Origin: Aquabacterium fontiphilum
GTDB lineage: Bacteria; Pseudomonadota; Gammaproteobacteria; Burkholderiales; Burkholderiaceae_C
DNA length: 64,000 bases
Assembly: GCF_009909205.1 (NCBI RefSeq)
Contig: NZ_JAAAPN010000004.1
Location: 62,001 to 126,000 of the forward strand
Direction of reading: 5' to 3'
Within the stretch, counting starts at the first letter, position 1. Every line of letters begins with the position of its first letter. A program made the position numbers and the translations under genes. Of the stretch, positions 36,732 to 46,329 are shown piece after piece. Under the pieces are notes generated by a model that saw nothing but the letters and a program-made list of their open reading frames with translations, made no database searches and was not told where the DNA came from.

Positions 36732-38144
36732 TCAGCGCCCGGACGCGATGCGGAACACCGCCACCGTGGCCACGAGTTCGTCGGCCTGCTCACGCAGGCG
36801 CTCTGTGGCCGAAGCCGTATGAGCCACCAGCGACGCGTTGTGCTGCGTGGCTTCATCGAGCCGCGCGATGGCCTCATTGATCTGCGAGATGCCCTGATTC
36901 TGCTCCGAGCTGGACACGCTGATCTGCTCGATCAGTTCACTCACCTGGCGCACCTGGCTGACGACGTCCCCGATGATCTGGCCGGTGCTGTCGACCAACC
37001 CGCTGCCCGCGTCGACCTGTTCGACGCTGCTGGTGATCAACTGTTTGATTTCCTTCGCGGCCTCGGCACTGCGCTGCGCCAACGAACGAACCTCACTGGC
37101 CACCACGGCAAAGCCTCTGCCCTGCTCACCCGCCCGCGCGGCTTCCACCGCGGCGTTCAGCGCGAGGATGTTGGTCTGGAAGGCGATGCCGTCGATGACG
37201 CCGATGATGTCGGTGATCTTGCGGCTCGAATGCTGGATGCCTGACATCGTGTCCACCACCCGGCCCACGGCCGCACCGCCCTGCTCGGCCACACCAGAGG
37301 CGGCGCCGGCCAGCTCGTTGGCCTGCTGTGCGTGGCTGGCACTGGTGCGGATGGTGGCGGCGATCTGTTCGACTGACGCGGCTGTCTCGGCAATGCTGGC
37401 CGATGCATCAACCGTTCGATCGTTGAGTGCCTGGTTGTCCCGGGAAATCTCCTCGCTGGCCTGACGCACGCTTTCAGCTGTCCGACGTACCTGCTCCACC
37501 GCAGCTTCGATGCGCTGGACTGCTTCCGCCAACCTCCGCCCGGCCTTGCTGGTCAACGGCACATGGGCTGCCGCCAAGTCAATCATGCCCTCCTGGCTCG
37601 TGATGGCCTCACCCAGCTGGGTCAGCTCCTTGCCCGCCAGAAACTCCGCGCGGGCGCGGGCAGCAAGGAACAGCAGGATGCCCGCCTCCACGATCACATA
37701 CAGCGCATGCTCGATGACGCGCCCCAGGCCGGGCTCGGTAAAGCAAATCGGGCCCCAACCCCACTCCTGAAAGTAGTTGAAGCTCAGGTGATGCACCGCA
37801 ATCGCGGCGGCCCCCGTGAGGATGGGCAGCGACTGCCGATACACCACCAGAATCGCCAGGAACGCAAACACACCAAAATGCGCCTCTGCATGGCCCCGCG
37901 CCACGTGGATCATGAGCGCAGTCATCGCCATACCGAGCACGGGCAGGCCAAGCTGACTCAGCGTACCGCCCCTGGATGACACCGCCACCCCCAGGCTCAA
38001 CGCGATCATCACTGCGCCAATCAGCAGGGCCAGGCCAAAGCTGTCGTAGATCGCACCATATGCCAGGGCGCCGCCAAACAAGGCGGTGATACCGGCCAGC
38101 ACGATGCGGTCGTTGAAGTCAAACAGATAGGTCGGCTTGGCCAT
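36732..38144 (-). CDS. membrane methyl-accepting chemotaxis protein with histidine-rich membrane sensor
   Basis: A protein of 470 residues. About five or six membrane helices (residues 15-165) replace the usual periplasmic sensor. Histidines cluster in and near the helices: His80, His85, His89, His118, His119 and His146. There is no HAMP domain. The cytoplasmic signalling domain (about 190-470) contains the hairpin tip [31 protein letters not shown]. Ligand or cofactor binding within the membrane, perhaps metal or haem, is inferred. The start is ATG 38144; a TTG at 38159 would add five residues. It is followed by argF (convergent). Confidence 0.9.
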   Translation of the reverse strand: MAKPTYLFDFNDRIVLAGITALFGGALAYGAIYDSFGLALLIGAVMIALSLGVAVSSRGGTLSQLGLPVLGMAMTALMIHVARGHAEAHFGVFAFLAILVVYRQSLPILTGAAAIAVHHLSFNYFQEWGWGPICFTEPGLGRVIEHALYVIVEAGILLFLAARARAEFLAGKELTQLGEAITSQEGMIDLAAAHVPLTSKAGRRLAEAVQRIEAAVEQVRRTAESVRQASEEISRDNQALNDRTVDASASIAETAASVEQIAATIRTSASHAQQANELAGAASGVAEQGGAAVGRVVDTMSGIQHSSRKITDIIGVIDGIAFQTNILALNAAVEAARAGEQGRGFAVVASEVRSLAQRSAEAAKEIKQLITSSVEQVDAGSGLVDSTGQIIGDVVSQVRQVSELIEQISVSSSEQNQGISQINEAIARLDEATQHNASLVAHTASATERLREQADELVATVAVFRIASGR

Positions 38145-38254
38145 CACAACATGCCCCAAAGGGAATCAAATGGCCCCTTTATCGGTATCCCAGGCAGCGG
38201 CTTGAGGAACTGTGTCACGCCCTGACCGAAAAGCCCTCCCCTCCAAACCTGAAC

Positions 38255-39616
38255 CTAAAACCGATACGCCAGCCGCACCCCGCCCCAGTGCCGCCCCTGT
38301 ACGACGATCGGCGCTGAGGCCTCTTTCAGCAACACGAAGTTGCCACCGCCCATGTCGCGCCGGTAGGTCTGAAGCAGGAATGGACGCGTGTTGCGGGCTG
38401 AGGCCAGGCCGGTGCGGTCGTTGAAGATGCGCCGCCAGCGCGAATTGGCGGTATTCCAAGTCACGTCGCCGCGGCGCTGCGGGTGACAGTACTGGCGGTT
38501 GTGCGTCGAGATGTAGCCATTGCGATCTGCCGCGATGCAGAACACGATCTGCGGAAGGGCCTGCAAGGCCGCCTCCTGGATGGTGGGAAACAGGGCGTCG
38601 GTCAGGGCATTGAAGGCCGTCGAGTGTTGAGGCGGCGCTGAACCCTCGATGGGCACGTAGCGCTCATCGAACAACTGCGCAGAGGTGATGCGCTGCTGTG
38701 TCAGGGCGTCTTCCAGAGCCCGGGCCAGTTGGGCGGCCACGCTTTGAGCCAGTTCGATGTAGGGTGTGTCCGGCGTCTTCACGCCCGACGTCGCAATCAC
38801 TTCCATGAGCCGCTCTGAAACGCCCAGCACCGATTCGCTGCGTTGCAGGGCCACGGTGAGGGCCTGACGCGTGTGTTGCGTCTCGGCGCCCATGGTGGCC
38901 ACCTGGGCATTGATGCCATTGGACAACGCGCTGCTTTCGTCGGCCGCCACGATGATGCGCTGGACGCCTTCTTCGACGCCCACCAAGGCCTCGGCGAAAC
39001 GCTTGCGCCCATCTTCGCCTGAGCCGGAAGGCGACATGCTCAGTTCGTCAGCCAGCGACTGCACGCGTTGATCCAGGCTGGACACCGTACTCATGATGGT
39101 CTTGGAAATCTGCTCGACCTGGGTCGAGAGGTCCTTGACCGCATCAGCCACAACCGAGAAACCCGCGCCCGCTTCCCCTGCGCGCTTGGCCTCGACCGAG
39201 GCATTGAACGCCACCAGCCTCGTCTGAAGCGCGACCTGCGTGATCTGCTGGGCTGCATCGGCCACCTGACGCAGGGTATCGACGACTTGGCCGACCTCTT
39301 GTCCCACATGGTTGACGGTCTGCCGCGCCTCCTGCATGGCGTGCACACTGCCGACCGTGACCGTCTGAATCTGCTGCTGCGCCTGGACGATGGCGTTGAG
39401 CTGATTCACCAACTCACCCAGCGTGGCGGCCTGTCGGGCTGCCACCGCGGCGCTGTCCTCCAGCGTGCCGCGCAGCTCTGCGGCTTCCTTGCCCAGGCCG
39501 CTGGTATCGCGCGCCAATGTTTGCGCCAGGGCAAACGCGCCCTGGTCACTGACCGACTCAGCGTGCGCAACCTCGACGACCGGGGCGGCGCTGCGCTGCT
39601 TGAACAATGTCCACAT
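38255..39616 (-). CDS. soluble chemoreceptor with N-terminal signalling and C-terminal sensor domain
   Basis: A cytoplasmic protein of 453 residues without membrane helices. Residues about 30-210 are a divergent MCP signalling domain, with tip-like VALQTRLVAFNASVEAKRAGEAGAGFSVVA. The C-terminal 130 residues form a sensor with ITAHN-like YISTHNRQYCHPQ, RRIFNDRTGLASARN and the family ending GRHWGGVRLAYRF. This inverted order is known in a group of proteobacterial receptors; the ligand is unknown. A GGAGG Shine-Dalgarno precedes the ATG. It lies 48 bp downstream of fliA, at the end of the flagellar gene run. Confidence 0.88.
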   Translation of the reverse strand: MWTLFKQRSAAPVVEVAHAESVSDQGAFALAQTLARDTSGLGKEAAELRGTLEDSAAVAARQAATLGELVNQLNAIVQAQQQIQTVTVGSVHAMQEARQTVNHVGQEVGQVVDTLRQVADAAQQITQVALQTRLVAFNASVEAKRAGEAGAGFSVVADAVKDLSTQVEQISKTIMSTVSSLDQRVQSLADELSMSPSGSGEDGRKRFAEALVGVEEGVQRIIVAADESSALSNGINAQVATMGAETQHTRQALTVALQRSESVLGVSERLMEVIATSGVKTPDTPYIELAQSVAAQLARALEDALTQQRITSAQLFDERYVPIEGSAPPQHSTAFNALTDALFPTIQEAALQALPQIVFCIAADRNGYISTHNRQYCHPQRRGDVTWNTANSRWRRIFNDRTGLASARNTRPFLLQTYRRDMGGGNFVLLKEASAPIVVQGRHWGGVRLAYRF

Positions 39617-39664
39617 GGACGGCCTCCAAGGCTGTGCCCATCGCGGAGGCTTGCGCTTGCGCGC

Positions 39665-40396
39665 TCACCATTCTCGAAGCTTGACGCGCAGCCGGGCGAT
39701 GGACTGGCTGTGCAGCTGACAAACGCGCGATTCGGTCACGCCCAATACAGCGGCAATTTCCTTGAGGTTCATGTCCTGCTCGTAGTACATGCTCATGACG
39801 TACTGCTCGCGCTCGGGCAGGTTCTTGATCGCCTCCACCAGCGCATGCCGCATGCGGTGGTCTTCCAGCAGGCTCAGCGGGTCGTTGCCCTCATCGGTGA
39901 CGTGACGATCAAGGTAATCATTGTCGCCATCTTCGCCACTCATGTCTTCCAGGTAGATGAGCTGGGTGCCACGCACCTTGCCCAGCATCTCCTGATACTC
40001 GGTCAGGCTGATGCCCATCTCCTTGGCGATCTCGCTTTCCTGCGGCGCACGGCCCAGGCGCTGCTCGAGGCGATGGACGGCGCCTTCGATGTCGCGCTGC
40101 TGCTTGCGGGTGCCGCGGCTCATCCAGTCTGCCCCGCGCAGCTCATCGAGCATGGCGCCGCGGATGCGCTGGGTGGCAAAGGTTTCGAACTGCACGCCCT
40201 GGCCGGCATCGAAGCGGGTGAGCGCGTCGCTCAGACCGATCATGCCGACCTGGATCAGGTCATCCACCTCGACGTTGGCCGGCAACTTGGCGATCATCTG
40301 ATGCGCCAGGCGCCGGACGAGCGGGCTGTACTGGCGCAGCATCGAATCCATGTCGAGTCGGCCTTTGGCGGTGTACATGCTGGGCTCCGTGATCAT
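39665..40396 (-). CDS. fliA: flagellar sigma factor FliA (sigma-28)
   Basis: A protein of 243 residues. It directs RNA polymerase to late flagellar and chemotaxis promoters and is held by the anti-sigma factor FlgM. Region 2 includes DDLIQVGMIGLSDALTRFD and FETFATQRIRGAMLDELR; region 4 ends with LKEIAAVLGVTESRVCQLHSQSIARL. The ATG overlaps the flhG stop (TGATG). The flhB-flhA-flhF-flhG-fliA order matches polar-flagellate proteobacteria. Confidence 0.97.
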   Translation of the reverse strand: MITEPSMYTAKGRLDMDSMLRQYSPLVRRLAHQMIAKLPANVEVDDLIQVGMIGLSDALTRFDAGQGVQFETFATQRIRGAMLDELRGADWMSRGTRKQQRDIEGAVHRLEQRLGRAPQESEIAKEMGISLTEYQEMLGKVRGTQLIYLEDMSGEDGDNDYLDRHVTDEGNDPLSLLEDHRMRHALVEAIKNLPEREQYVMSMYYEQDMNLKEIAAVLGVTESRVCQLHSQSIARLRVKLREW

Positions 40397-41229
40397 CAGT
40401 TGAGTACGGGTGCAACGCGCGACGGCAGCGCCGCGCCAGGGGATACCAGGTGATCGAAGGCCGAGTCACCCAGGGTGTGAGGCAGGGCTGCGTGCAGCAG
40501 CTCGCCGGCCAGAGACAGGAAACGGTCGTCGGGCGTGGTGCGGGAGGCCTCGCGCGGATCGAGCCGCAAGGCCATGCGCTGGGCCGCGCCCAGAAAATCA
40601 TCGGCGCAGCGCGCCAGCCGCCCGGCCACCTCTTCGGCCTGGGGGCTGTCTGCGGGCGCACACACCAGCAGGTCATAGGCCAACCAGCCACCGCGCTGCG
40701 TCAGCACCTTCACGGCCGCGTACGCCTGCTTGAGGCCTTCGGCCAGGTCGTTCGTGTAGATCAAGGGGCGCAGGTTGGCGCCCCGGCCGCGTTGCCCCAA
40801 CAGGCGCACCAGCTCGCTCGCCGAGGCATGCAGCAGGATCACGTCGCTCTGCGGCGAGGCATCGGCCAGCGCATCGAGCAGCGCCCCGCACGAGCCGCGG
40901 GCATCCGCGAAACGAAGCGGCAGGCCGCGTGCGGCCATGTAGCTGACATGAGGGGACAAGGTCTCGATGCCCTCGGCCACGTCGAAGCTGACCAGTTCGC
41001 CGGGCGCACGCGCCTGCGGGCCGGCATCGACCACCAAGGTGTGCAGCCCCAGCGTTTCGTAAGCCGTGCACAGGCGTTCCAGCACCAGGCCGCCACAACG
41101 CGCTTCAGCGCTGGCCACCACAGGCACGAAACGCAGCACGCGGCTGGCAAACATCCGCCGCAAGCCATGGGCCTGGTCCACCGGCGGCGCGGTGACACTG
41201 CCTGAGACAGGTCGGGTATTGCGTGTCAT
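40396..41229 (-). CDS. flhG: FlhG-like protein lacking a Walker A motif
   Basis: A protein of 277 residues in the position of flhG, between flhF and fliA. FlhG is normally a MinD-type ATPase that limits flagellar number and stimulates FlhF. Here the expected deviant Walker A (KGGVGKT-like) is replaced by VASAEARCGGLVLERL at about 38-53, with no GK pair. Later strands such as TLVVDAG and the end of the fold are still recognisable. It may be a non-ATPase partner of FlhF, or a substituted gene at the same locus. The identity rests on synteny and fold pattern more than on motifs. Confidence 0.7.
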   Translation of the reverse strand: MTRNTRPVSGSVTAPPVDQAHGLRRMFASRVLRFVPVVASAEARCGGLVLERLCTAYETLGLHTLVVDAGPQARAPGELVSFDVAEGIETLSPHVSYMAARGLPLRFADARGSCGALLDALADASPQSDVILLHASASELVRLLGQRGRGANLRPLIYTNDLAEGLKQAYAAVKVLTQRGGWLAYDLLVCAPADSPQAEEVAGRLARCADDFLGAAQRMALRLDPREASRTTPDDRFLSLAGELLHAALPHTLGDSAFDHLVSPGAALPSRVAPVLN

Positions 41230-41236
41230 GGGCGGC

Positions 41237-42928
41237 TCAGACGGGACGGACGGGCGCAGCTTCGGTCGTGGCAGGCATCGAGAACACCAGGTTCACCTCA
41301 TCAAGATCCAGGCGGTAGGCCGGGTTGAGGCTGGCGCGCAGGGCGCGGTGCACCAGTGCATGCGACGACAGACGATGCCAATCTTCCGGCACCCGCTGTC
41401 CGTTCGCCACACCCAAAACCTTACATTTGTGACGAATTAACGCATCCAGCGCCGGCCCCAGCTTCACGGCCTCGTCCAGCTTGGACAGCACCACGCCAGC
41501 GCACGATGACACCTGGTAGGACTGCATCACATCCTCAATCGCATCGCCCTGGGTGGCCGAGTTGATGACCAGCAGCTTGCGGATGCTGGGGTGAGCCAGC
41601 ATGTCGAGCAGCTCTTTGGTGCGGCTGTCGCGCTGGGCCATGCCAGCGGTGTCGATCAGGATCAGCTTCTTGCCCGACAGCAACTCGAGCAGGTCTTCCA
41701 GCGCGGCGCGGTCGTGGGCCATGTGCACGGGCACACCGAGGATGCGACCATAGGCACGCAGCTGGTCGTGCGCGCCCACCCGGTAGGCGTCCAGCGTGAT
41801 CAGACCCAGGTTGGCCGCGCCATGCTTGGCCGCAAAGGCGGCTGCCAGCTTGGCCGTGGTCGTGGTCTTGCCCACACCCGTCGAGCCGATCAGGGCAAAG
41901 ACACCGCCGCGGTCTTCGATGGCGGGCTCCTGGTCGGCCGTGTTCAGGTTGCGCTGCAACACCTGGGTGGCCCAGTTCACTTCGTCGTGCGCCCCGCTGC
42001 TCACCTCGGCCGGCATGGCGTCGAGCATCTTGCGGATCAGCACGGCCGAGAAGCCCCCATCGAGCAGACGCTGCGCGAGCGTGGCCTGGGCCGGCGTGCG
42101 GCCCAGCTTCTCGATGAAAGCCATGGTTTCGAAGCGCTCCTTCATCATGGCGCGCAGCGAGCGCAGCTCGCCCAGCATGGCCGCATTGGCTTCCTGTGCT
42201 GCACGCAGCGCATCGGCTGTGGCGGTGTCGGGCCCTGCAGCAGCGCGCGGCGTCTCGCGACGGGGCGATACCTGATCGAAGGTCAGATCCGCGTGGGCCG
42301 AAGCGGCCAGGGATGCACGCTCCTGCGACATGCGCTCGGCCTGCACACGCTCGGCCTGTGCGCGATCAGGCTGGGCCGAGGCCGCAGCACGGGCCGGCGC
42401 ACGGCGCGCCTCGGCGCTCACATTCGGATGCACCAGGCCTTCGCCCAGGTCCACGGGAGGCACCACGGCCGGCCGTGCAGCGGGCTGCGGGGCGGCGAAG
42501 CGCTGTTGCAGTTGCTCCTCCGGCGTGGCAGCCAGCGCAGGCTCGGTGCGGTCCTGGGCCTGCAACGCGGCCTGACGGCGACGCAGCATGCGCTCGCGCA
42601 CATAGTCCTGAAAGGACAGCGTGCTCATGGCCAGTTGCTTGACATCGTCCTGCACGGTCGCCGCGAGGGCGGAGACGCCTTGCAGCGCCTGCTGGGCAGC
42701 AGGTTTGCGCGCGGGCGTCGCCTCGTGCGCTGCGTGGTGACCGGCATCGACGTGATCCGTGGCCAGGCGCTCGGCGGCCTGGACACTGTCGCCAGCCATG
42801 GCCAGGATCTCGATGCCACCTTCGGCAGCCGGCTTGGTCGACAGCACGACGGCGTCGTCGCCGAACGCCGCCTTGACCTTCTGCATGGCCTCACGGCTGG
42901 TCCGTCCAGTAAAGCGTTTGACGTTCAT
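41237..42928 (-). CDS. flhF: flagellar placement GTPase FlhF
   Basis: A protein of 563 residues. FlhF is a SRP-type GTPase that marks the pole for flagellum assembly. An N-terminal B domain (MNVKRFTGRTSREAMQKVKAA) is followed by a long Ala/Gln-rich linker (about 80-240). The NG domain has GSTGVGKTTTTAKLA near 350, DAYRVGAHDQL, LIDTAGM and LSKLDEA. The ATG overlaps the flhA stop by 4 bp. Its presence supports a polar flagellum. Confidence 0.96.
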   Translation of the reverse strand: MNVKRFTGRTSREAMQKVKAAFGDDAVVLSTKPAAEGGIEILAMAGDSVQAAERLATDHVDAGHHAAHEATPARKPAAQQALQGVSALAATVQDDVKQLAMSTLSFQDYVRERMLRRRQAALQAQDRTEPALAATPEEQLQQRFAAPQPAARPAVVPPVDLGEGLVHPNVSAEARRAPARAAASAQPDRAQAERVQAERMSQERASLAASAHADLTFDQVSPRRETPRAAAGPDTATADALRAAQEANAAMLGELRSLRAMMKERFETMAFIEKLGRTPAQATLAQRLLDGGFSAVLIRKMLDAMPAEVSSGAHDEVNWATQVLQRNLNTADQEPAIEDRGGVFALIGSTGVGKTTTTAKLAAAFAAKHGAANLGLITLDAYRVGAHDQLRAYGRILGVPVHMAHDRAALEDLLELLSGKKLILIDTAGMAQRDSRTKELLDMLAHPSIRKLLVINSATQGDAIEDVMQSYQVSSCAGVVLSKLDEAVKLGPALDALIRHKCKVLGVANGQRVPEDWHRLSSHALVHRALRASLNPAYRLDLDEVNLVFSMPATTEAAPVRPV

Positions 42929-45030
42929 GCGTGGCCTCCAATCAGGGTACCGATGCGGATCGAATGGGTCTCAGGGATTTCGCTGTGGCCCAGCACCTTC
43001 AGACGCGGCGCGGCGCGCTTGAGCAGGCGGGCCACCGACGGCCGGATGACGTCCGGCACCAGCAGGCAAGCGGGCTGACCCAGGTTCTCCTGACGGTTGC
43101 TGGCCTCGGCGGCCTCGCGCGTCAGGTGGTCGGCCACGCCCGGGTCGAGCATGGGGCCGTTGGCCGAAGTCAGCGCTTGGGTCAGCAGGCGCTCCAGGTC
43201 GGGGTCGATGGCAATCACGTCGAGCTCGCGCACCGGGCCGTAGATCTGCTGCACGATGGCCGGGGCCAGACCGATGCGGATGCGGCGGCCGAGTTCGGCC
43301 GGGTCGTTGACCACGTTGGGCATGATGGCGGCCTGTTCGGCGATGGTTTCAATGATCGAGCGCATGTCGCGGATGTGCACGCCCTCTTCCAGCAGCAGCT
43401 GGAGCACTTTTTGCAGGGTTGCGATGCCGACCATCTTGGGAATCACGTCTTCGATCAGTTTCGGAGCCAGTTTCGTCACATGCTCGACCAGTTGCTGGGT
43501 CTCGACCCGGCCCAGGAGCTTGGCCGCATGGAGTTGCATCAAGTGTGAAAGATGGGTGGCCACCACGGTCGAGGGATCAACGACGGTGTAGCCCGCCATT
43601 TGCGCCGCATCCCGCTGGCGTTCTTCGATCCACACGGCGGGCAGTCCGAAGGCGGGGTCGACCGCGGCCGTGCCCGCGATCGGGTTGACCACATGGCCGG
43701 GGTTGATGGCCATCAGCATGTTGGGGAACACCTCGCCCTCGCCCACCACGGCGCCACGCAGCGTGATGCGGTAGACGCTGGGGCGCAGCTCCAGGTTGTC
43801 CTTGATGTGGACCGATGGCGGCAGAAAGCCGACCTCTTGCGCGAACTTGCGGCGCACGCCCTTGATGCGGTTGAGCAGGTCGCCACCACGCTCCTTGTCG
43901 ACGAGCTGGATCAGGCGGTAGCCCACTTCCAGGCCGAGGATGTCCACCGGCTGCAGGTCGTCCCAGCTGGCTTCGCCATTGGGGTTGGGGGCGGCTGCCT
44001 GAGGCTCGGTCGGCGCGGGCGCCTTGCGGGCGGCCGCCTGCTTTTGCTGCAGCGCCCAGGCGCCATAACCCAGTGCCCCGGCCACCGGCAGAAAGATCAG
44101 CGCCGGCATGCCCGGAATCACGCCCAGCAAGCCGATGATGCCGGCCACCGTGCCGATGACCTTGGGGTTCTCGAACATCTGCGCCTTGATCTGGCCACCG
44201 ACGTCCTGGTCCTTGCCCACTCGAGAAACCACCACCGCGGCAGCCACCGAGATCAGCAGGCCCGGAATCTGCGCGACCAGCGCATCGCCAATGGCCAGCA
44301 CCACATAGGCATCGGCCGCGTCGCCAGCCGACATGTTGTGCTGCACCAGGCCAATCACCATGCCACCGATGATGTTGATGAACAGGATCAGGATGCCGGC
44401 GATGGCATCGCCCCGCACGAACTTGGATGCACCGTCCATGGAGCCATGGAACTCGGCTTCCTCGCCCACTTCGCGACGGCGACGCTTGGCCTCCTTCTCA
44501 TCGATCAGACCGGCGCTCAGGTCGGCATCGATGGCCATCTGCTTGCCTGGCATGGCGTCCAGCGTGAAGCGGGCGCTCACCTCGGCAATCCGCTCTGCAC
44601 CCTTGGTGATCACCACGAAGTTGATCACCACCAGCACAGCAAACACGATCAGGCCGACGGCGAAGTTGCCGCCGATCAGGAAATGACCGAAGGCCTCGAT
44701 CACCTTGCCGGCCGCGCCGCTGCCGGTATGCCCCTCCATCAGCACCACACGGGTGGAGGCCACGTTGAGCGACAGGCGCAGCAAGGTGGTCAGCAGCAGC
44801 ACGGCCGGGAAGGCGGCGAAATCCAGCGGCTTGAGCATGGTGGCTGCGACCATCATCACCATCAGCGACAACGCGATGTTGATGGTGAAGAACATGTCCA
44901 GCACCAGCGGTGGCAGCGGCAGCACCATCAGCGACAGGATCACGATGACCACCATCGGGGCGGCCACAGTCTGGAACTGGCGGACGTTGCCGCCGGTCAG
45001 TCGTTGAAGCTGTTGCAGCAGGGGGTTCAT
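42925..45030 (-). CDS. flhA: flagellar export gate protein FlhA
   Basis: A protein of 701 residues, full length. About eight membrane helices occupy residues 20-310, with the conserved FHIPEP-type cytoplasmic loop and GDAIAGILILFINIIGG. The cytoplasmic domain (about 340-701) docks export chaperones. FlhA forms the ring of the flagellar type III export apparatus. It overlaps both flhB and flhF by 4 bp, which implies coupled translation. Confidence 0.97.
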   Translation of the reverse strand: MNPLLQQLQRLTGGNVRQFQTVAAPMVVIVILSLMVLPLPPLVLDMFFTINIALSLMVMMVAATMLKPLDFAAFPAVLLLTTLLRLSLNVASTRVVLMEGHTGSGAAGKVIEAFGHFLIGGNFAVGLIVFAVLVVINFVVITKGAERIAEVSARFTLDAMPGKQMAIDADLSAGLIDEKEAKRRRREVGEEAEFHGSMDGASKFVRGDAIAGILILFINIIGGMVIGLVQHNMSAGDAADAYVVLAIGDALVAQIPGLLISVAAAVVVSRVGKDQDVGGQIKAQMFENPKVIGTVAGIIGLLGVIPGMPALIFLPVAGALGYGAWALQQKQAAARKAPAPTEPQAAAPNPNGEASWDDLQPVDILGLEVGYRLIQLVDKERGGDLLNRIKGVRRKFAQEVGFLPPSVHIKDNLELRPSVYRITLRGAVVGEGEVFPNMLMAINPGHVVNPIAGTAAVDPAFGLPAVWIEERQRDAAQMAGYTVVDPSTVVATHLSHLMQLHAAKLLGRVETQQLVEHVTKLAPKLIEDVIPKMVGIATLQKVLQLLLEEGVHIRDMRSIIETIAEQAAIMPNVVNDPAELGRRIRIGLAPAIVQQIYGPVRELDVIAIDPDLERLLTQALTSANGPMLDPGVADHLTREAAEASNRQENLGQPACLLVPDVIRPSVARLLKRAAPRLKVLGHSEIPETHSIRIGTLIGGHA

Positions 45031-46196
45031 GCGTCACCTTCTTCCGTCACGTTGGGGCGCGGGCTGTTGTGGGGGTCCATGTCGGCCGGCACATCCAGGT
45101 CGGGCATGTTGCCGGGCATGGGGGCAGCCCCGGTCATGGCCTGGCGCAGCTGGAACACGTAGGCCAGCACCTGGGCCACAGCGCTGTACAGGGCCACGGG
45201 GATCTCCATGTCCAGCTCGGTGTGTGCGTAGAGCGCACGTGCCAGCGGCGGCGCTTCCAGCACCGGCACACGGTGCTCCTTGGCCACGTCGCGGATCTTC
45301 AGCGCCAGCACATCCACGCCCTTGGCCACCACGCGCGGCGCACCCATCGAGCCCTCGTCATAGCGCAACGCCACCGCGTAATGGGTGGGGTTCATGACAA
45401 CCAGATCCGCCTTGGGCACCGCCGCCAGCATTCGCCTGCGCGACATCTCGCGCATCTTCTGCTTCATGCGGCCCTTCATCTCGATGTTGCCTTCGGTCTG
45501 CTTGAGCTCGTCCTTGACTTCCTGGTGACTCATGCGCATGCGCTGAGCGAACAGGAACTTCTGCAGCGGCCAGTCGATCAGGGCGAAGGCGGCAATCACC
45601 AGCAGCATCAAGCCCAGCACCTTGCCGATGGTGCGCCCCAGGTCGGCGAATGCGGCCGGCAGTGGACGCGCCAGCAGGTCCACCATCGAGGGCCAGGACT
45701 GATACAGCACCAGGGCACCCACGCTGCCCAGGATGATGGCCAGCAGGCTGCCCTTGAGCGCATCGATCAGCTGCTTCTTCGAAAAGACATTGCCGATACC
45801 GCTGATGGGGTTGAGCTTGCTGAATTTCGGGGCCAGCGATTTGAAGGACATGACCCAGCCGCCGGCCAGCACCCCGGCGGCCACCGAGGCCACGGCGATC
45901 AGCAGGCCGAAGGGCACCACCATCCACAGCGCTTCGAGCGCCCACTGGGCCAGGCGCAGGACCATCATCTCGGGCGCTGCCACCGTGCGGGCGTCGAAAC
46001 GCAGCCCGGCGCTGACCTGTTCGTTGAGCCGGGCCACCCAGACGGGCGTCAACCCCAGCAGCACCCCGGTCGCCGCCAGCACCACCAGAAAGTGGCCGAG
46101 ATCGCGCGAGCGGACGACATTGCCCTCCTCCCGGGCTTTCTGCAGTTTCCGCTCGGTGGCGGGCAACTGCTTGTCTTGGCTGTTTTCTTCGGACAT
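45027..46196 (-). CDS. flhB: flagellar export switch protein FlhB
   Basis: A protein of 389 residues with about four membrane helices (30-215) and a C-terminal cytoplasmic domain. The autocleavage motif NPTH is present in VVMNPTHYAVALRYDEG near residue 270; cleavage switches export from hook to filament substrates. The C-terminus (about 355-389) is acidic and proline-rich. The start is ATG 46196. It is first in the flhB-flhA-flhF-flhG-fliA run; a weak sigma-28-like site lies 31-57 bp upstream. Confidence 0.96.
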   Translation of the reverse strand: MSEENSQDKQLPATERKLQKAREEGNVVRSRDLGHFLVVLAATGVLLGLTPVWVARLNEQVSAGLRFDARTVAAPEMMVLRLAQWALEALWMVVPFGLLIAVASVAAGVLAGGWVMSFKSLAPKFSKLNPISGIGNVFSKKQLIDALKGSLLAIILGSVGALVLYQSWPSMVDLLARPLPAAFADLGRTIGKVLGLMLLVIAAFALIDWPLQKFLFAQRMRMSHQEVKDELKQTEGNIEMKGRMKQKMREMSRRRMLAAVPKADLVVMNPTHYAVALRYDEGSMGAPRVVAKGVDVLALKIRDVAKEHRVPVLEAPPLARALYAHTELDMEIPVALYSAVAQVLAYVFQLRQAMTGAAPMPGNMPDLDVPADMDPHNSPRPNVTEEGDA

Positions 46197-46226
46197 GGTG
46201 GGCGAGGAACGGCGGTCTGGTTGCCA

Positions 46227-46253
46227 TTCTTCGCCACTGGGGGCGCGACTTTA
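46227..46253 (-). promoter_or_regulatory. possible sigma-28-like promoter upstream of flhB
   Basis: On the minus strand TAAAGTCG and GCGAAGAA are separated by 11 nt. Against the sigma-28 consensus (TAAAGTTT, 11 nt, GCCGATAA) the two boxes match 6 of 8 and 5 of 8 positions. The position before the flagellar run makes it worth noting, but the match is weak. Confidence 0.25.
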
Positions 46254-46329
46254 GCGAGATAAGCAGGGCCGGCGGGCGCTTATTCCCCGTTGTTGTGCAT
46301 GGTGGAAACCGTGCAGCGGTGCGGAGGCC

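Noticed and set aside
41237-42928. FlhF read as the SRP receptor FtsY or Ffh
   Set aside because: The N-terminal FlhF B domain and the location between flhA and flhG identify it as FlhF.
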